From positions 1 to 47,570 of the forward strand of contig JAAWQR010000019.1 in assembly GCA_022800625.1 (NCBI GenBank): a DNA stretch of 47,570 nt. The letters run 5' to 3'. The notes beneath the pieces are model-generated. The model worked only from the letters and a program-made list of their open reading frames with translations. It ran no database searches and was not told the origin of the DNA. The DNA is from Clostridiales bacterium. GTDB lineage: Bacteria; Bacillota; Clostridia; Oscillospirales; CAG-272. Positions 1 to 7,942 of this stretch are shown piece by piece (positions within the stretch are counted from its first letter, which is position 1; each line of letters starts with the position of its first letter). Both the position numbers and the translations under genes were made by a program.

Positions 1-405
1 TGCCCAGTGAGTCTTAGTATCGTTAAAGGTTACTTTATCACCCATGCCCTTGATCTCTTCATCGGATACACCTGCGTATCTGCGAATGATCGTTGCAAGC
101 TCTGCTCTTGTTGTTTTCTCATTCGGTAGCCATGCGTCCTCACCGCTCGGAAGTCTCTTTCCTTTGATAAGACTCATGTTGTATGTAGTCTTCATTGCAC
201 CGAAATACCACTTATCATTGTCCTTTTCAACATCCTTGAGCAGGTCTTTAGGAGCTGTATTAGCGTCTGCGCTCAGTGTGACAGGCTCCTTTTTAGGTGT
301 GCCGAGAGTAACTTTTTCTTCATCAGCAGCGCTTATAGGGGATACCGCGCACATACCGGCAATCATTGCAGAAAGAAGCAATGCGCTTACAATTTTCTTC
401 TTCAT
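1..405 (-). CDS. SLH-domain surface protein, N-terminal part (cut by window edge)
   Basis: The reverse strand from 405 reads as an ATG start with a signal peptide (KKK, a hydrophobic run, then ISAADEEK) and no stop before the window edge, so only 135 residues are visible. From about residue 66 there is an S-layer-homology-like repeat (KWYFGAMKT, then WLPNEKTTRAELATIIRRYAG and FNDTKTHWA). SLH domains usually bind pyruvylated secondary cell-wall polymers, so the protein is probably anchored to the wall surface. A GGAGG ribosome site lies at 411-418. It is a paralogue of the SLH protein at 16658-18205: same signal type, same WYFGA motif, and a near-identical promoter and leader. The C-terminal effector domain is outside the window, so the specific role is unknown. 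Confidence 0.85.
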   Translation of the reverse strand, partial: MKKKIVSALLLSAMIAGMCAVSPISAADEEKVTLGTPKKEPVTLSADANTAPKDLLKDVEKDNDKWYFGAMKTTYNMSLIKGKRLPSGEDAWLPNEKTTRAELATIIRRYAGVSDEEIKGMGDKVTFNDTKTHWA

Positions 406-460
406 AATTACGTCCTCCAAAAAAAGTATATTTGTTTAATACCTTTCGGTATCTGTATAT

Positions 461-489
461 ATAATATCATAAAATATACTGAAAAGCAA
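461..489 (-). promoter_or_regulatory. Promoter of left-edge SLH gene, with downstream ATACC-N4-GGTAT palindrome
   Basis: On the minus strand TTGCTT (484-489) and TATTAT (461-466) are separated by 17 nt. Just downstream, 439-452 is an inverted repeat ATACCGAAAGGTAT (plus-strand reading ATACCTTTCGGTAT), then an A/T-rich stretch and the ribosome site. The same arrangement recurs before the SLH gene at 16658. Confidence 0.6.
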
Positions 490-591
490 TACTTATTTAG
501 AAAATTTCTTATGTTTTTTGTCTCTGTGTTTCATAAATTTATCAATACAAACAATACTTATTTCAAACATAATTATAGAAAGAATGATTAA

Positions 592-670
592 AAAGGAATC
601 TTCTGTAAATCTGTGATGTCCTAAATGAAAAATTTACAGGCGGTAACATAACAGAAGACTTTATTCCTTT
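592..670. repeat. Compound inverted repeat in an otherwise featureless 500-bp gap
   Basis: Nested arms are visible: AAAGGAAT (592-599) with ATTCCTTT (663-670), TCTTCTGT (599-606) with ACAGAAGA (651-658), and CTGTAAAT (603-610) with ATTTACAG (632-639). I see no ORF with a ribosome site between 490 and 913. The element could be a small structured RNA, a degenerate insertion-like repeat or chance. Confidence 0.35.
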
Positions 671-913
671 CGAGAGTTGCTGTTTAAGCAATTTTCGCGG
701 GAACGGCGCAACTTTTTCAATTGCAGATACTATTTTCTTCAAAAACTGAAATGCACAATGAATGACTCGTGCATTATACGCGGATTTTGCACGATTGAAA
801 AAGAAGTTTAAGATCTCAAATTTATATAATTACACTCCTTTGTTCCTGTTTTATGTATTCTCAGCTGAGGATACTCTGATATCGGATAATTTTCAGTTTC
901 AGGCAAACTGACT

Positions 914-1681
914 TTATTTTTCAGCCGTAAAAAACAGTCTCGGGAATCTGAATATTATATCACCGCTGTTTTGAATACTGTAATCTTTTTCGGCTTCTTT
1001 CAGAACATCCCCTTCAAAGTTGCGTGCATCTCTGTCAGACAACTGATTAAGATACGGTCTGAGTCCTGTTCCCTTATACCATTCTATGATACTTTGATGC
1101 GACGGCATTCTGTGATAATAAACTGTTTCCCAAATTCTGAAATCACTTGACAGCTCTGATAATATATCAAAATATTCTTCTTCGGTGAGATTATGGAATT
1201 CTCTCTCAGAGGATAATTTCTCTGACCATTTTTCGGATTTTGCAATGTCTTTTATTATCCTGTGCATAGGATGCTTTGACTGAAGCGGTGTTTGTACGGC
1301 TAAAACTCCTCCCTTATTCAAAAGTCCCAACATATTTTTTAACAACTGTCTGTGATCCGGTATCCACTGAATACATGCGTTTGAAAAAACAATATCATAT
1401 TTGCAGTCAAGTTTTTGCAGATCACAGGAGGCGTCAAGTTTTATGAATTTCAGATCAGGATGATTTTTTCTTGCAGATTCAAGCATTTCTTCAGAAAGAT
1501 CCGCTCCGACGATATCGGCATTCGGAAATTTCATTTTCAAGAATTCCGTGCTGTTTCCGATGCCGCAGCCGATATCTATGATCTTTTCGGGATTCACAAT
1601 GTCTATTGCATCTGCCAAATCACGCGCAGGCAGTGTTCTTTCACGTTCAAATTTACCGTATTGATCTGCATTCCATTTCAT
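914..1681 (-). CDS. tam: Trans-aconitate 2-methyltransferase-like SAM-dependent methyltransferase
   Basis: A 255-residue class I methyltransferase. The SAM-binding motif I is IIDIGCGIGNS (residues 34-44). The rest follows Escherichia coli Tam closely: a FSNACIQWIPDH stretch where Tam has FANASLQWLPDH, then YYHRMPSHQSIIEWYKGTG and LRPYL, and a C-terminal FPRLF. Tam methylates trans-aconitate, a by-product that inhibits aconitase. Substrate identity here is inferred from similarity, and another small carboxylic acid is possible. The ATG at 1681 is preferred over an in-frame TTG at 1702, because AGGAGG sits 8 nt before the ATG and would lie inside the longer reading. It follows the bile salt hydrolase gene with a 31-bp gap, so the two are probably co-transcribed. 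Confidence 0.8.
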   Translation of the reverse strand: MKWNADQYGKFERERTLPARDLADAIDIVNPEKIIDIGCGIGNSTEFLKMKFPNADIVGADLSEEMLESARKNHPDLKFIKLDASCDLQKLDCKYDIVFSNACIQWIPDHRQLLKNMLGLLNKGGVLAVQTPLQSKHPMHRIIKDIAKSEKWSEKLSSEREFHNLTEEEYFDILSELSSDFRIWETVYYHRMPSHQSIIEWYKGTGLRPYLNQLSDRDARNFEGDVLKEAEKDYSIQNSGDIIFRFPRLFFTAEK

Positions 1682-1712
1682 TTGTTTTGCCTCCTGTTTC
1701 AAATAATTATAA

Positions 1713-2687
1713 TCAGTTCTGCATTTTTATCTGTTCTTCCGAGATCAGTGGATAGCTTACAAGAACTTCACCGTCTAAATCTTCGTTATACATATTTACA
1801 GCTGTAATTTGATGATTGTCGTATGTGTTATAGTAATAAATTCCGCGTTCAGTATTACAGCACGATGTGTATATCGTGATCTCATATTTTCCGTTACCGA
1901 TATCACAGCAGCCTCTTTGCTGTTCGACCGAGCCTAATATATGAAAAAATTGACTGACGCTTTTCTCCTCGGAATCTTCTGACACAGAATTCATTTTAGT
2001 AAAACTTGCTCTTACAAACCGTGACTGAGACGACAGATCACCCGGAAGTCCCAAAGCGCCCATTCCGCGGCTGTAACTCTGAAGCGAAAGCTCCTTTGAA
2101 AATCTGTTTTCAGGTTCCTTCGGCGACAAATTCATATAATTGTTGAGAGAAAATAACTGCTCGTCAAACGGCGGATTGTTTGTCAGCACACCGACGGGAT
2201 TATTATAAATTCTAATTCCCTCTTCCACTGATTCAACAGTTACCGCTTCGTTTTTATCCGCGATAATCCAATGAAGCTGAGCGGGCGGAAGCTTTTCGCT
2301 GAACGGAGTGTTTACAAGATTTATCCTGCCTATCAGACCGACTGCTTCTCTGACTGTAGCACACTTACTTAAAATCCACGGTATGAATTCGAATGTCGCA
2401 ATATTATCCCTCTCCGGCAGTCTTTCGCCGTACCACGCATTTCCGACAAAATTAAGTCCTGCCATTCCGAGTCCTTTTTCATTTACAGCGTCATAATAAA
2501 GGGGATAACCGTCCGCAATGTGAGCCATACCGATCAGAGCGTAATGTTCATTCAGTTCACCCGTATTTCTGAATTTAAACTTATGTCTTCTCGGTGTTAC
2601 CGTAATAGTTTCTCCGTATGAAAAATCATAATCGAGCGTTCTGCCGAAATAAAAATCCTTTGTCTTATAGGTTGCTGCCGTACACAT
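1713..2687 (-). CDS. cbh: Bile salt hydrolase (choloylglycine hydrolase family)
   Basis: A 324-residue N-terminal-nucleophile hydrolase that would cleave glycine or taurine from conjugated bile acids. After Met removal, Cys2 is the nucleophile (MCTA start). The other expected active-site residues are present: Arg16 and Asp19 (FGRTLDY), Asn79 (GMAGLNF), Asn170/171 (GVLTNNP) and Arg223 (SSQSRFVR). The TNNP motif and the PGDLSSQSRF loop resemble characterised clostridial bile salt hydrolases more than penicillin V acylases. Length is normal and there is no signal peptide, so it is cytoplasmic as is usual for the family. An AAGGGAG site precedes the ATG. It is good evidence for an intestinal habitat. 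A penicillin-acylase-type preference cannot be wholly excluded from sequence. Confidence 0.9.
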   Translation of the reverse strand: MCTAATYKTKDFYFGRTLDYDFSYGETITVTPRRHKFKFRNTGELNEHYALIGMAHIADGYPLYYDAVNEKGLGMAGLNFVGNAWYGERLPERDNIATFEFIPWILSKCATVREAVGLIGRINLVNTPFSEKLPPAQLHWIIADKNEAVTVESVEEGIRIYNNPVGVLTNNPPFDEQLFSLNNYMNLSPKEPENRFSKELSLQSYSRGMGALGLPGDLSSQSRFVRASFTKMNSVSEDSEEKSVSQFFHILGSVEQQRGCCDIGNGKYEITIYTSCCNTERGIYYYNTYDNHQITAVNMYNEDLDGEVLVSYPLISEEQIKMQN

Positions 2688-2720
2688 AAACGACTCCCTT
2701 CATGTAATTGATCTGAGCGC

Positions 2721-2927
2721 TTACATTATTTTCCCGAATTCAACTGTTTTATACTTCATTGATATTTTTAAAACTTTCCAGCCGTACACAGTCAGCTCTT
2801 TTTTATATGTCAGGAATGAATGATCTATCGGAAACTTCGTAATGCTTTCAATTTCGGCATATGTCATCTTAAGGCTGTCAGAATCTTGTTCTTTTATATG
2901 CTTCCACAGAGGTTCGTATTTACTCAT
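2721..2927 (-). CDS. Small conserved-type protein of unknown function (68 aa)
   Basis: The protein starts MSKYEPLWKHI and contains a TYAEIESITKFPI segment followed by GWKVLKISMKYKTVEFGK. This layout resembles small domains of unknown function with a (Y/F)xEIExIxGxxLP core (DUF7662-like), which is a pattern judgement only. The start overlaps the end of the upstream acetyltransferase gene by 8 bp, which implies translational coupling. No signal, membrane segment or catalytic motif is seen. Confidence 0.6.
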   Translation of the reverse strand: MSKYEPLWKHIKEQDSDSLKMTYAEIESITKFPIDHSFLTYKKELTVYGWKVLKISMKYKTVEFGKIM

Positions 2928-3465
2928 TATTAAGCCACTGCTCCTTTGTTATACAGCTAATATGAGAGGTTCGTGTTTCTCCGAGCAGGGGGACGGGTAC
3001 TCCATCTTTTGTATGATGATATTTAAAGCCGATTTTTTCCTGTGCTCTTTTTGACTTAATGTTTCCGTCGTAATATCCGCACCATATGGTACTCATATTC
3101 AGTTCTTTAAATCCGCGACGGATGAGTTCTGTTGCCGCTTCCGGAATTATTCCTCTTCCCCAAAATTCTTTGCCGAGCCAAAAGCCAAGCTCGCATTCAT
3201 CGTCACGATCGGTTATATCTGCCGGTCCGTTGTTTAGTAGCAGTTCTATAGCTCCGATAGCTATGCCGTCTGTTTTCAGGCATACGGCATAGCATTCTTT
3301 GCCGCATAAAACATTTTTTATGATATTCAGACTTTCGTCTATGCTTTTGTGCGGCGGCCAACCTGCAATCGGTCCGACATCAGGGTCTTTTGCATATTTA
3401 TAAAGACTTTCCGCATCGGTGTCTCTCCACGGACGGAGTATCAGTCTTTCTGTATATAATTCCAT
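2920..3465 (-). CDS. GNAT N-acetyltransferase, RimJ/RimL type
   Basis: A 181-residue acetyl-CoA-dependent acyltransferase. It opens with ERLILRPWRDTDAESLYKYA, typical of the RimJ/RimL/AAC-like branch. The acetyl-CoA-binding region is ELGFWLGKEFWGRGIIPEAA, with the Q/RxxGxG/A-equivalent turn WGRGI, followed by NIKSKRAQEKIGF, the usual C-terminal CoA-contacting helix. The acceptor (ribosomal protein N-terminus, small amine or antibiotic) cannot be told from sequence. AAGGAGAC lies 8 nt before the ATG. It heads a short pair with the 68-residue protein downstream. Confidence 0.85.
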   Translation of the reverse strand: MELYTERLILRPWRDTDAESLYKYAKDPDVGPIAGWPPHKSIDESLNIIKNVLCGKECYAVCLKTDGIAIGAIELLLNNGPADITDRDDECELGFWLGKEFWGRGIIPEAATELIRRGFKELNMSTIWCGYYDGNIKSKRAQEKIGFKYHHTKDGVPVPLLGETRTSHISCITKEQWLNNE

Positions 3466-3519
3466 GACTTTAGTCTCCTTTTATATTGTTGTATTTTAAT
3501 CGTTTCTAATTAACTCTCC

Positions 3520-4332
3520 TCAAAAACCTTTTTCTTTCAGTTCATTCACAATGCTGACGTAGAATTCTGTAATGTCACGTACACCGTCACCGTTTTTCCA
3601 CGAAAAATGTCTTCTCCTCAGGTCTACCTCGTCGCAATGTGATATTCCTCTGCCCGAGTTTCCCGTTATTATGCCGCGGAAGTTTGTCCATTCTACGGCT
3701 CTCGGTGCAAGCAAGCCGTCGTTTTGTCCTTCAAAAATTTTGACCACCATTGACGGGAGAATCATAATAATATCGCTCCATACATGTTTCATTACAAAAG
3801 CATAGCTTTGATAATACACATCCGATGAGTCGGGATTATTTCGGTTAAAATCTGCGGCGGATGCCGTTGTAAAAGCGTTGATGACCTTATATGTATCAGG
3901 CGTTTTATCACCGCAGATTTTGAGCCATATGTCTGCACATGCCGAAACAAATTTCACCGCAGGTTTCGGCAGCTTCAGCAGACGGTCAACGGTCAGCGAA
4001 CCGTTGTGTGGAGTGCCGATTGTCGTAAGCGAAGCAACATATTCCGATATTCCGAGTGAAGAGATTGCGTATCGCATATCAAGTCCGCCTTTTGAATGAG
4101 CAATCACATTCAGCTTGTCTGCTCCCGACTCGGCGATTATTTCACGTACTCTGTTTGCCAAAACTTCACCGTTTGACTCAATTGTTCCGTTTGCATCCTG
4201 ATTTCCGTGATATATCTTACAGCCGAGCTCTTCCAAGTTCTTCGGGATTCTTCCCCAGTAGCCGATATGTTTGCTGTCTCTGAATCCCATGCCGTGAACA
4301 AGGAGAATCGGATATTTTAAGCTTTCATACAT
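3520..4332 (-). CDS. Lipase/esterase-like alpha/beta hydrolase
   Basis: A 270-residue alpha/beta hydrolase without a signal peptide. The start YPILLVHGMGFRD carries the HG oxyanion motif (residues about 13-14). The nucleophile elbow is AHSKGG (Ser in VIAHSKGGLDMRYA), a K-containing variant of GxSxG seen in triacylglycerol-lipase-like proteins. A TIGTPHNGS segment follows, as in bacterial lipases of the LipA type. The acid is probably the Asp in EGQNDGLL and the catalytic His is in HFSW near the C-terminus. The substrate is unknown. The ribosome site AAGGGAG precedes ATG. It is monocistronic as far as can be seen. Confidence 0.8.
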   Translation of the reverse strand: MYESLKYPILLVHGMGFRDSKHIGYWGRIPKNLEELGCKIYHGNQDANGTIESNGEVLANRVREIIAESGADKLNVIAHSKGGLDMRYAISSLGISEYVASLTTIGTPHNGSLTVDRLLKLPKPAVKFVSACADIWLKICGDKTPDTYKVINAFTTASAADFNRNNPDSSDVYYQSYAFVMKHVWSDIIMILPSMVVKIFEGQNDGLLAPRAVEWTNFRGIITGNSGRGISHCDEVDLRRRHFSWKNGDGVRDITEFYVSIVNELKEKGF

Positions 4333-4403
4333 ATGTTTTATCTCCCTTTTGAATCGGCTGTTACTTTATTTTATAAATGGAATTATGTTTATTCCGATAC
4401 AAT

Positions 4404-5780
4404 TTATAAAGTTCCCCATTCATCGTGCTGTTCACCGTATTCTTTCATTATATCCGCAACAGATCGATTCATAAAGTATTCGCCGTAAAGTTTCGCTCTG
4501 CCTTTTTCACAGGTTAATAACATCACACACTCAACATGCTCGCTGCGCGGGAACATGTTTATCGGCACGGCTTCCGAGATCTTGTATCCGTGATCTGCGA
4601 GACGCGCCGCATCTCTTGCAAGCGTTGACGGATTGCATGAAACATATATGATATTATCGGGGTGCATGTCTGTTAAAACTTTTACGGCTTCGCCTGACAT
4701 TCCTCTCCTCGGCGGATCGACCACTGAAAGTTCCGGCTTGTTTTCTGCCGCATATTTTGCAGCGTCTCCGCAGAAAAATTCTATGTTTTTGAGACCGTTC
4801 AGCTCAGCGTTATATTTCGCATCCTTTACGGCTGACTTATTTATCTCAACTCCCGTGAACGATGCGTTCTTAAAACGCGACGCAAGAATTATTCCGAGCG
4901 TTCCCGTTCCGCAGTACAGATCCGCGCATTTTGTGAAACTGCATTTTTCAGCGAAATTTAAGACAATCTCCGCTATTTTTTCCGCTCCATCATAGTTCAC
5001 CTGAAAAAATGCTTCGGGTGATATTCTGAATTTTAGTCCCGCAAGCGTGCTCATAATATGCTTGTCTCCGATTTCAAGTGACAATTCTCTGTTTTTGCCT
5101 CTCACCGATAAAACTCCCGATATTTCACCGTGCCTTCCTTTTATATATTCAGCATAGGCACGCGCATTCTTATCGTTCATTTTTGAATCTATCACTGCAC
5201 ATATTTTGCCGTCTGTTGAAACTCTGAGCGTCAGCGAATCTGCAGCTGTCTTTTTATCACTGAAATATTCCGCACTGTCTGTTGCAATTTTGTGAAACGA
5301 CGGTGGATAAATACCGCACAGTGCGTCCGAAAAAGGTACAAGCTTGTTTGAACCTGCCGCATAAAATCCAACATTACCGCCGTCAAAGTGGAATACTGCC
5401 TTATTTCTGTAGCCTTCATCCTTAGTAGCTATGAGCGGCTTTACGTTTTCATCGCTCAGAGAGACCTTCAGTAAAGCACGGCGGACTGCATTCTCCTTTA
5501 TTTGGCATTCGTCAGAGTAGGAAATACATCTGTGCACACAGCCTCCGCAGAACGGGAAATACGGGCACTCCGACTCAACTCTCCGTTCGGATTTTTCGAT
5601 CATCTCCGTGCACACTGCCGTCGCATAGCTTTTTTTTACATCTGTCACGCGAATTTTGCATCTGTCGCCGTATACTGCGCCGTCAACAAATATCACAAGT
5701 CCGTCCGCTTTGCAGACGCCGCGTCCTAATATTGTGATCTCCTCAATTTTACAAACAAGCTCTTGTCCGAGTTTTAACAT
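4404..5780 (-). CDS. rlmD: 23S rRNA (uracil-C5)-methyltransferase, RlmD/RlmCD type
   Basis: A 458-residue SAM-dependent RNA methyltransferase that makes 5-methyluridine in 23S rRNA. An N-terminal TRAM domain spans about residues 1-58. A [4Fe-4S] motif follows, with Cys72, Cys78 and Cys81 (CPYFPFCGGC), and the fourth ligand is probably the Cys in SDALCGIYPP. The RFM methyltransferase core has FFQVN, DLYCGTGTLG, SVVDPPRRGM and the catalytic Cys382 in IIYVSCNPSTLARD. After the usual family end (HVECVMLL) there are about 30 extra residues ending in EYGEQHDEWGTL, an unusual tail. An AAAGGAT site precedes the ATG. Whether it modifies one or two uridines cannot be decided here. Confidence 0.9.
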   Translation of the reverse strand: MLKLGQELVCKIEEITILGRGVCKADGLVIFVDGAVYGDRCKIRVTDVKKSYATAVCTEMIEKSERRVESECPYFPFCGGCVHRCISYSDECQIKENAVRRALLKVSLSDENVKPLIATKDEGYRNKAVFHFDGGNVGFYAAGSNKLVPFSDALCGIYPPSFHKIATDSAEYFSDKKTAADSLTLRVSTDGKICAVIDSKMNDKNARAYAEYIKGRHGEISGVLSVRGKNRELSLEIGDKHIMSTLAGLKFRISPEAFFQVNYDGAEKIAEIVLNFAEKCSFTKCADLYCGTGTLGIILASRFKNASFTGVEINKSAVKDAKYNAELNGLKNIEFFCGDAAKYAAENKPELSVVDPPRRGMSGEAVKVLTDMHPDNIIYVSCNPSTLARDAARLADHGYKISEAVPINMFPRSEHVECVMLLTCEKGRAKLYGEYFMNRSVADIMKEYGEQHDEWGTL

Positions 5781-5938
5781 ACAGCGATGATCCTTTGCCT
5801 TACAAATTTTACGTATCTATATTGATATTATAAATTACGAAAAAGTGATTGTCAACGAAAAATACAAAGCTCTTCAGAAGAGGGCGAAAATTTCAGCTTT
5901 TTCGCAAAATATATCTTCCATTATCTGATGAGTTGTGA

Positions 5939-5944
5939 TATAAT
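5939..5944 (+). promoter_or_regulatory. Extended -10 promoter element before typA, with a roughly 125-nt leader
   Basis: TGATATAAT (5936-5944) is an extended -10 site; a weak TTCCAT lies 17 nt upstream at 5916-5921. The leader contains CCAAAG/CTTTGG arms (5959-5980) and a possible longer pairing of TTAACGAAAAT with ATTTTTGTTAA. No known riboswitch pattern is recognised in 5781-6075. Confidence 0.45.
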
Positions 5945-6075
5945 ATAAGGTAATAATGCCAAAGTTCAGATGACGCTTTGGAAGCGTTAACGAAAATCAG
6001 ACAGCTGTTTTATGCCCTAAAATTTTTGTTAATTCGGAAAATACTTTTTATACAGTAAGATCGGAGCGATATAAT

Positions 6076-7908
6076 TTGATAAGAGAAGATCTAAGAAACA
6101 TTGCGATCATAGCTCACGTTGACCACGGCAAGACAACGCTTGTTGACGAAATGCTGAAGCAGTGCGGAGAATACCATGAAAATCAGGTAGTGCGTGAGCG
6201 CGTTATGGATTCAGGAGACTTGGAGCGCGAAAGAGGAATTACTATCCTTGCAAAAAACACATCGGTTGTCAAAAACGGAATTAAGATAAATATTGTCGAT
6301 ACCCCCGGGCACGCCGATTTCGGCGGAGAGGTAGAGCGAATCCTCAAAATGGTAAACGGAGTGCTTCTTCTTGTTGATGCAGCTGAAGGACCTATGCCGC
6401 AGACTCGCTTTGTTCTTCGCCGTGCAATGGAGCTGGGACACAAGATAATCGTTGTTATCAATAAGATAGACAAGCCTGACGCACGTCTTGAGGAAGTTGA
6501 GGAAGAAGTCCTTGAACTGCTCCTCGAACTGGACGCTACGGACGAACAGCTTGACTCTCCTATGATTTTCTGTTCAGGCAGAGCAGGAACAGCTTCTCTT
6601 TCACCATATGAAAAGGGAGAAAACTTAGATCCACTCTTTAATACCATCATAGAATATATGCCCTCTCCCGAGGGAGATGCGGAAGGGCCGCTTCAGCTTC
6701 TCGTTTCATCTATAGACTACAACGAGTACGTAGGACGAATCGGTATCGGAAGAATTGAAAGAGGCCGTGCGGCTGTCGGGGCAGACGCTGTTATCGTAAA
6801 CTATCACACACCCGACGCTCCTCCGAAAAAAACCAAGATTGTAACGCTTTACGAATTTGACGGACTTAGCCGAAAAGAAGTTGAGTCTGCTAACGTCGGA
6901 GATATTGTTTGCTTCTCCGGAGCTGAGAGTATCACGATCGGCGACACCATCGCAGCGCCGTCAAATCCCGAGCCGCTTGAATTCGTCAAGGTAAGCGAAC
7001 CTACGATGGAGATGACGTTTGCCGTAAACGACAGCCCTCTTGCAGGACGTGAGGGTAAGTTTGTTACATCACGCCAGATCAGAGAGCGTCTTTACAAAGA
7101 AACGCTCAAGGACGTATCGCTTCGTGTATCAGACGGAGATACGACCGATTCCTTCAAGGTCGCAGGGCGCGGAGAAATGCATCTATCTATCCTTATTGAG
7201 ACGATGCGCCGAGAGGGATATGAGATATGCTGCTCCACTCCGCATGTTCTTTATAAAGAGATAGACGGCGTAAAGTGCGAGCCTATAGAACGTGTTTCGC
7301 TTGATGTTCCCGAACAGTATGTCGGATCGGTAGTGGAAAAGCTCGGCGCTCGGCGCGGAGAGCTTCTTGAAATGAATCTCACAGGCTCACGCATGAAGAT
7401 AGAATATTCAATTCCTGCGAGATGCCTATTCGGATACCGCAGTGAGTTTATGACTGATACACGCGGAGAGGGAATCATAAATTCCGTATTTGAAGGCTAT
7501 CAGCCGTATAAGGGAGAGGTTACTACGAGATTTACAGGTTCTCTTGTTGCTTCCGAAGACGGTGAGTCCACATCTTACGGACTGTACAACAGTCAGGACA
7601 GAGGTGTTATGTTTATCGGCGTTCAGACACCCGTTTATGAGGGAATGATCGTCGGAGAATGTCCGAAGCAGGAGGACATCGCACTGAACGTATGTAAGAA
7701 AAAGCACCTCACTTCAATTCGCTCCTCAGGAGCTGACGAAGCGCTCAGACTTGTACCGCCAAAGGTGTTCTCTCTTGAGCAGGCGATTGAATTTATCGGC
7801 GAGGACGAGCTGATCGAAGTAACGCCTAAAACGATCAGACTGAGAAAGAAAATTCTGAATACCGAGCTTCGCCTTAAAGCAGTGGCAAGACAGAAAAAAG
7901 GAAACTGA
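6076..7908 (+). CDS. typA: Translational GTPase TypA/BipA
   Basis: A 610-residue ribosome-associated GTPase of normal family length. G1 is AHVDHGKTT, the switch region has RERGITI, G3 is DTPGHADFGGEVER and G4 is NKID. The BipA-specific C-terminal half includes SDGDTTDSFKVAGRGEMHL, YKGEVTTRFTGSLV and a TPKTIRLRKKILN end. It acts on ribosomes, mostly in subunit assembly and stress adaptation. The start is TTG at 6076: CGGAGCG lies 8 nt upstream, and the protein begins with the conserved IREDLRNIAIIAHVDHGKT. It is followed after 34 bp by serS, so the two probably form a translation-related operon. Confidence 0.95.
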   Translation: MIREDLRNIAIIAHVDHGKTTLVDEMLKQCGEYHENQVVRERVMDSGDLERERGITILAKNTSVVKNGIKINIVDTPGHADFGGEVERILKMVNGVLLLVDAAEGPMPQTRFVLRRAMELGHKIIVVINKIDKPDARLEEVEEEVLELLLELDATDEQLDSPMIFCSGRAGTASLSPYEKGENLDPLFNTIIEYMPSPEGDAEGPLQLLVSSIDYNEYVGRIGIGRIERGRAAVGADAVIVNYHTPDAPPKKTKIVTLYEFDGLSRKEVESANVGDIVCFSGAESITIGDTIAAPSNPEPLEFVKVSEPTMEMTFAVNDSPLAGREGKFVTSRQIRERLYKETLKDVSLRVSDGDTTDSFKVAGRGEMHLSILIETMRREGYEICCSTPHVLYKEIDGVKCEPIERVSLDVPEQYVGSVVEKLGARRGELLEMNLTGSRMKIEYSIPARCLFGYRSEFMTDTRGEGIINSVFEGYQPYKGEVTTRFTGSLVASEDGESTSYGLYNSQDRGVMFIGVQTPVYEGMIVGECPKQEDIALNVCKKKHLTSIRSSGADEALRLVPPKVFSLEQAIEFIGEDELIEVTPKTIRLRKKILNTELRLKAVARQKKGN

Positions 7909-7942
7909 TTAGCCGAAATTTTAGTGAAGGGAAAGAAAATTC

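Noticed and set aside
44-439. Plus-strand open frame of 131 codons at the left edge
   Set aside because: It is antisense to the SLH gene, which has a signal peptide, SLH repeat, ribosome site and promoter. The plus frame has none of these.
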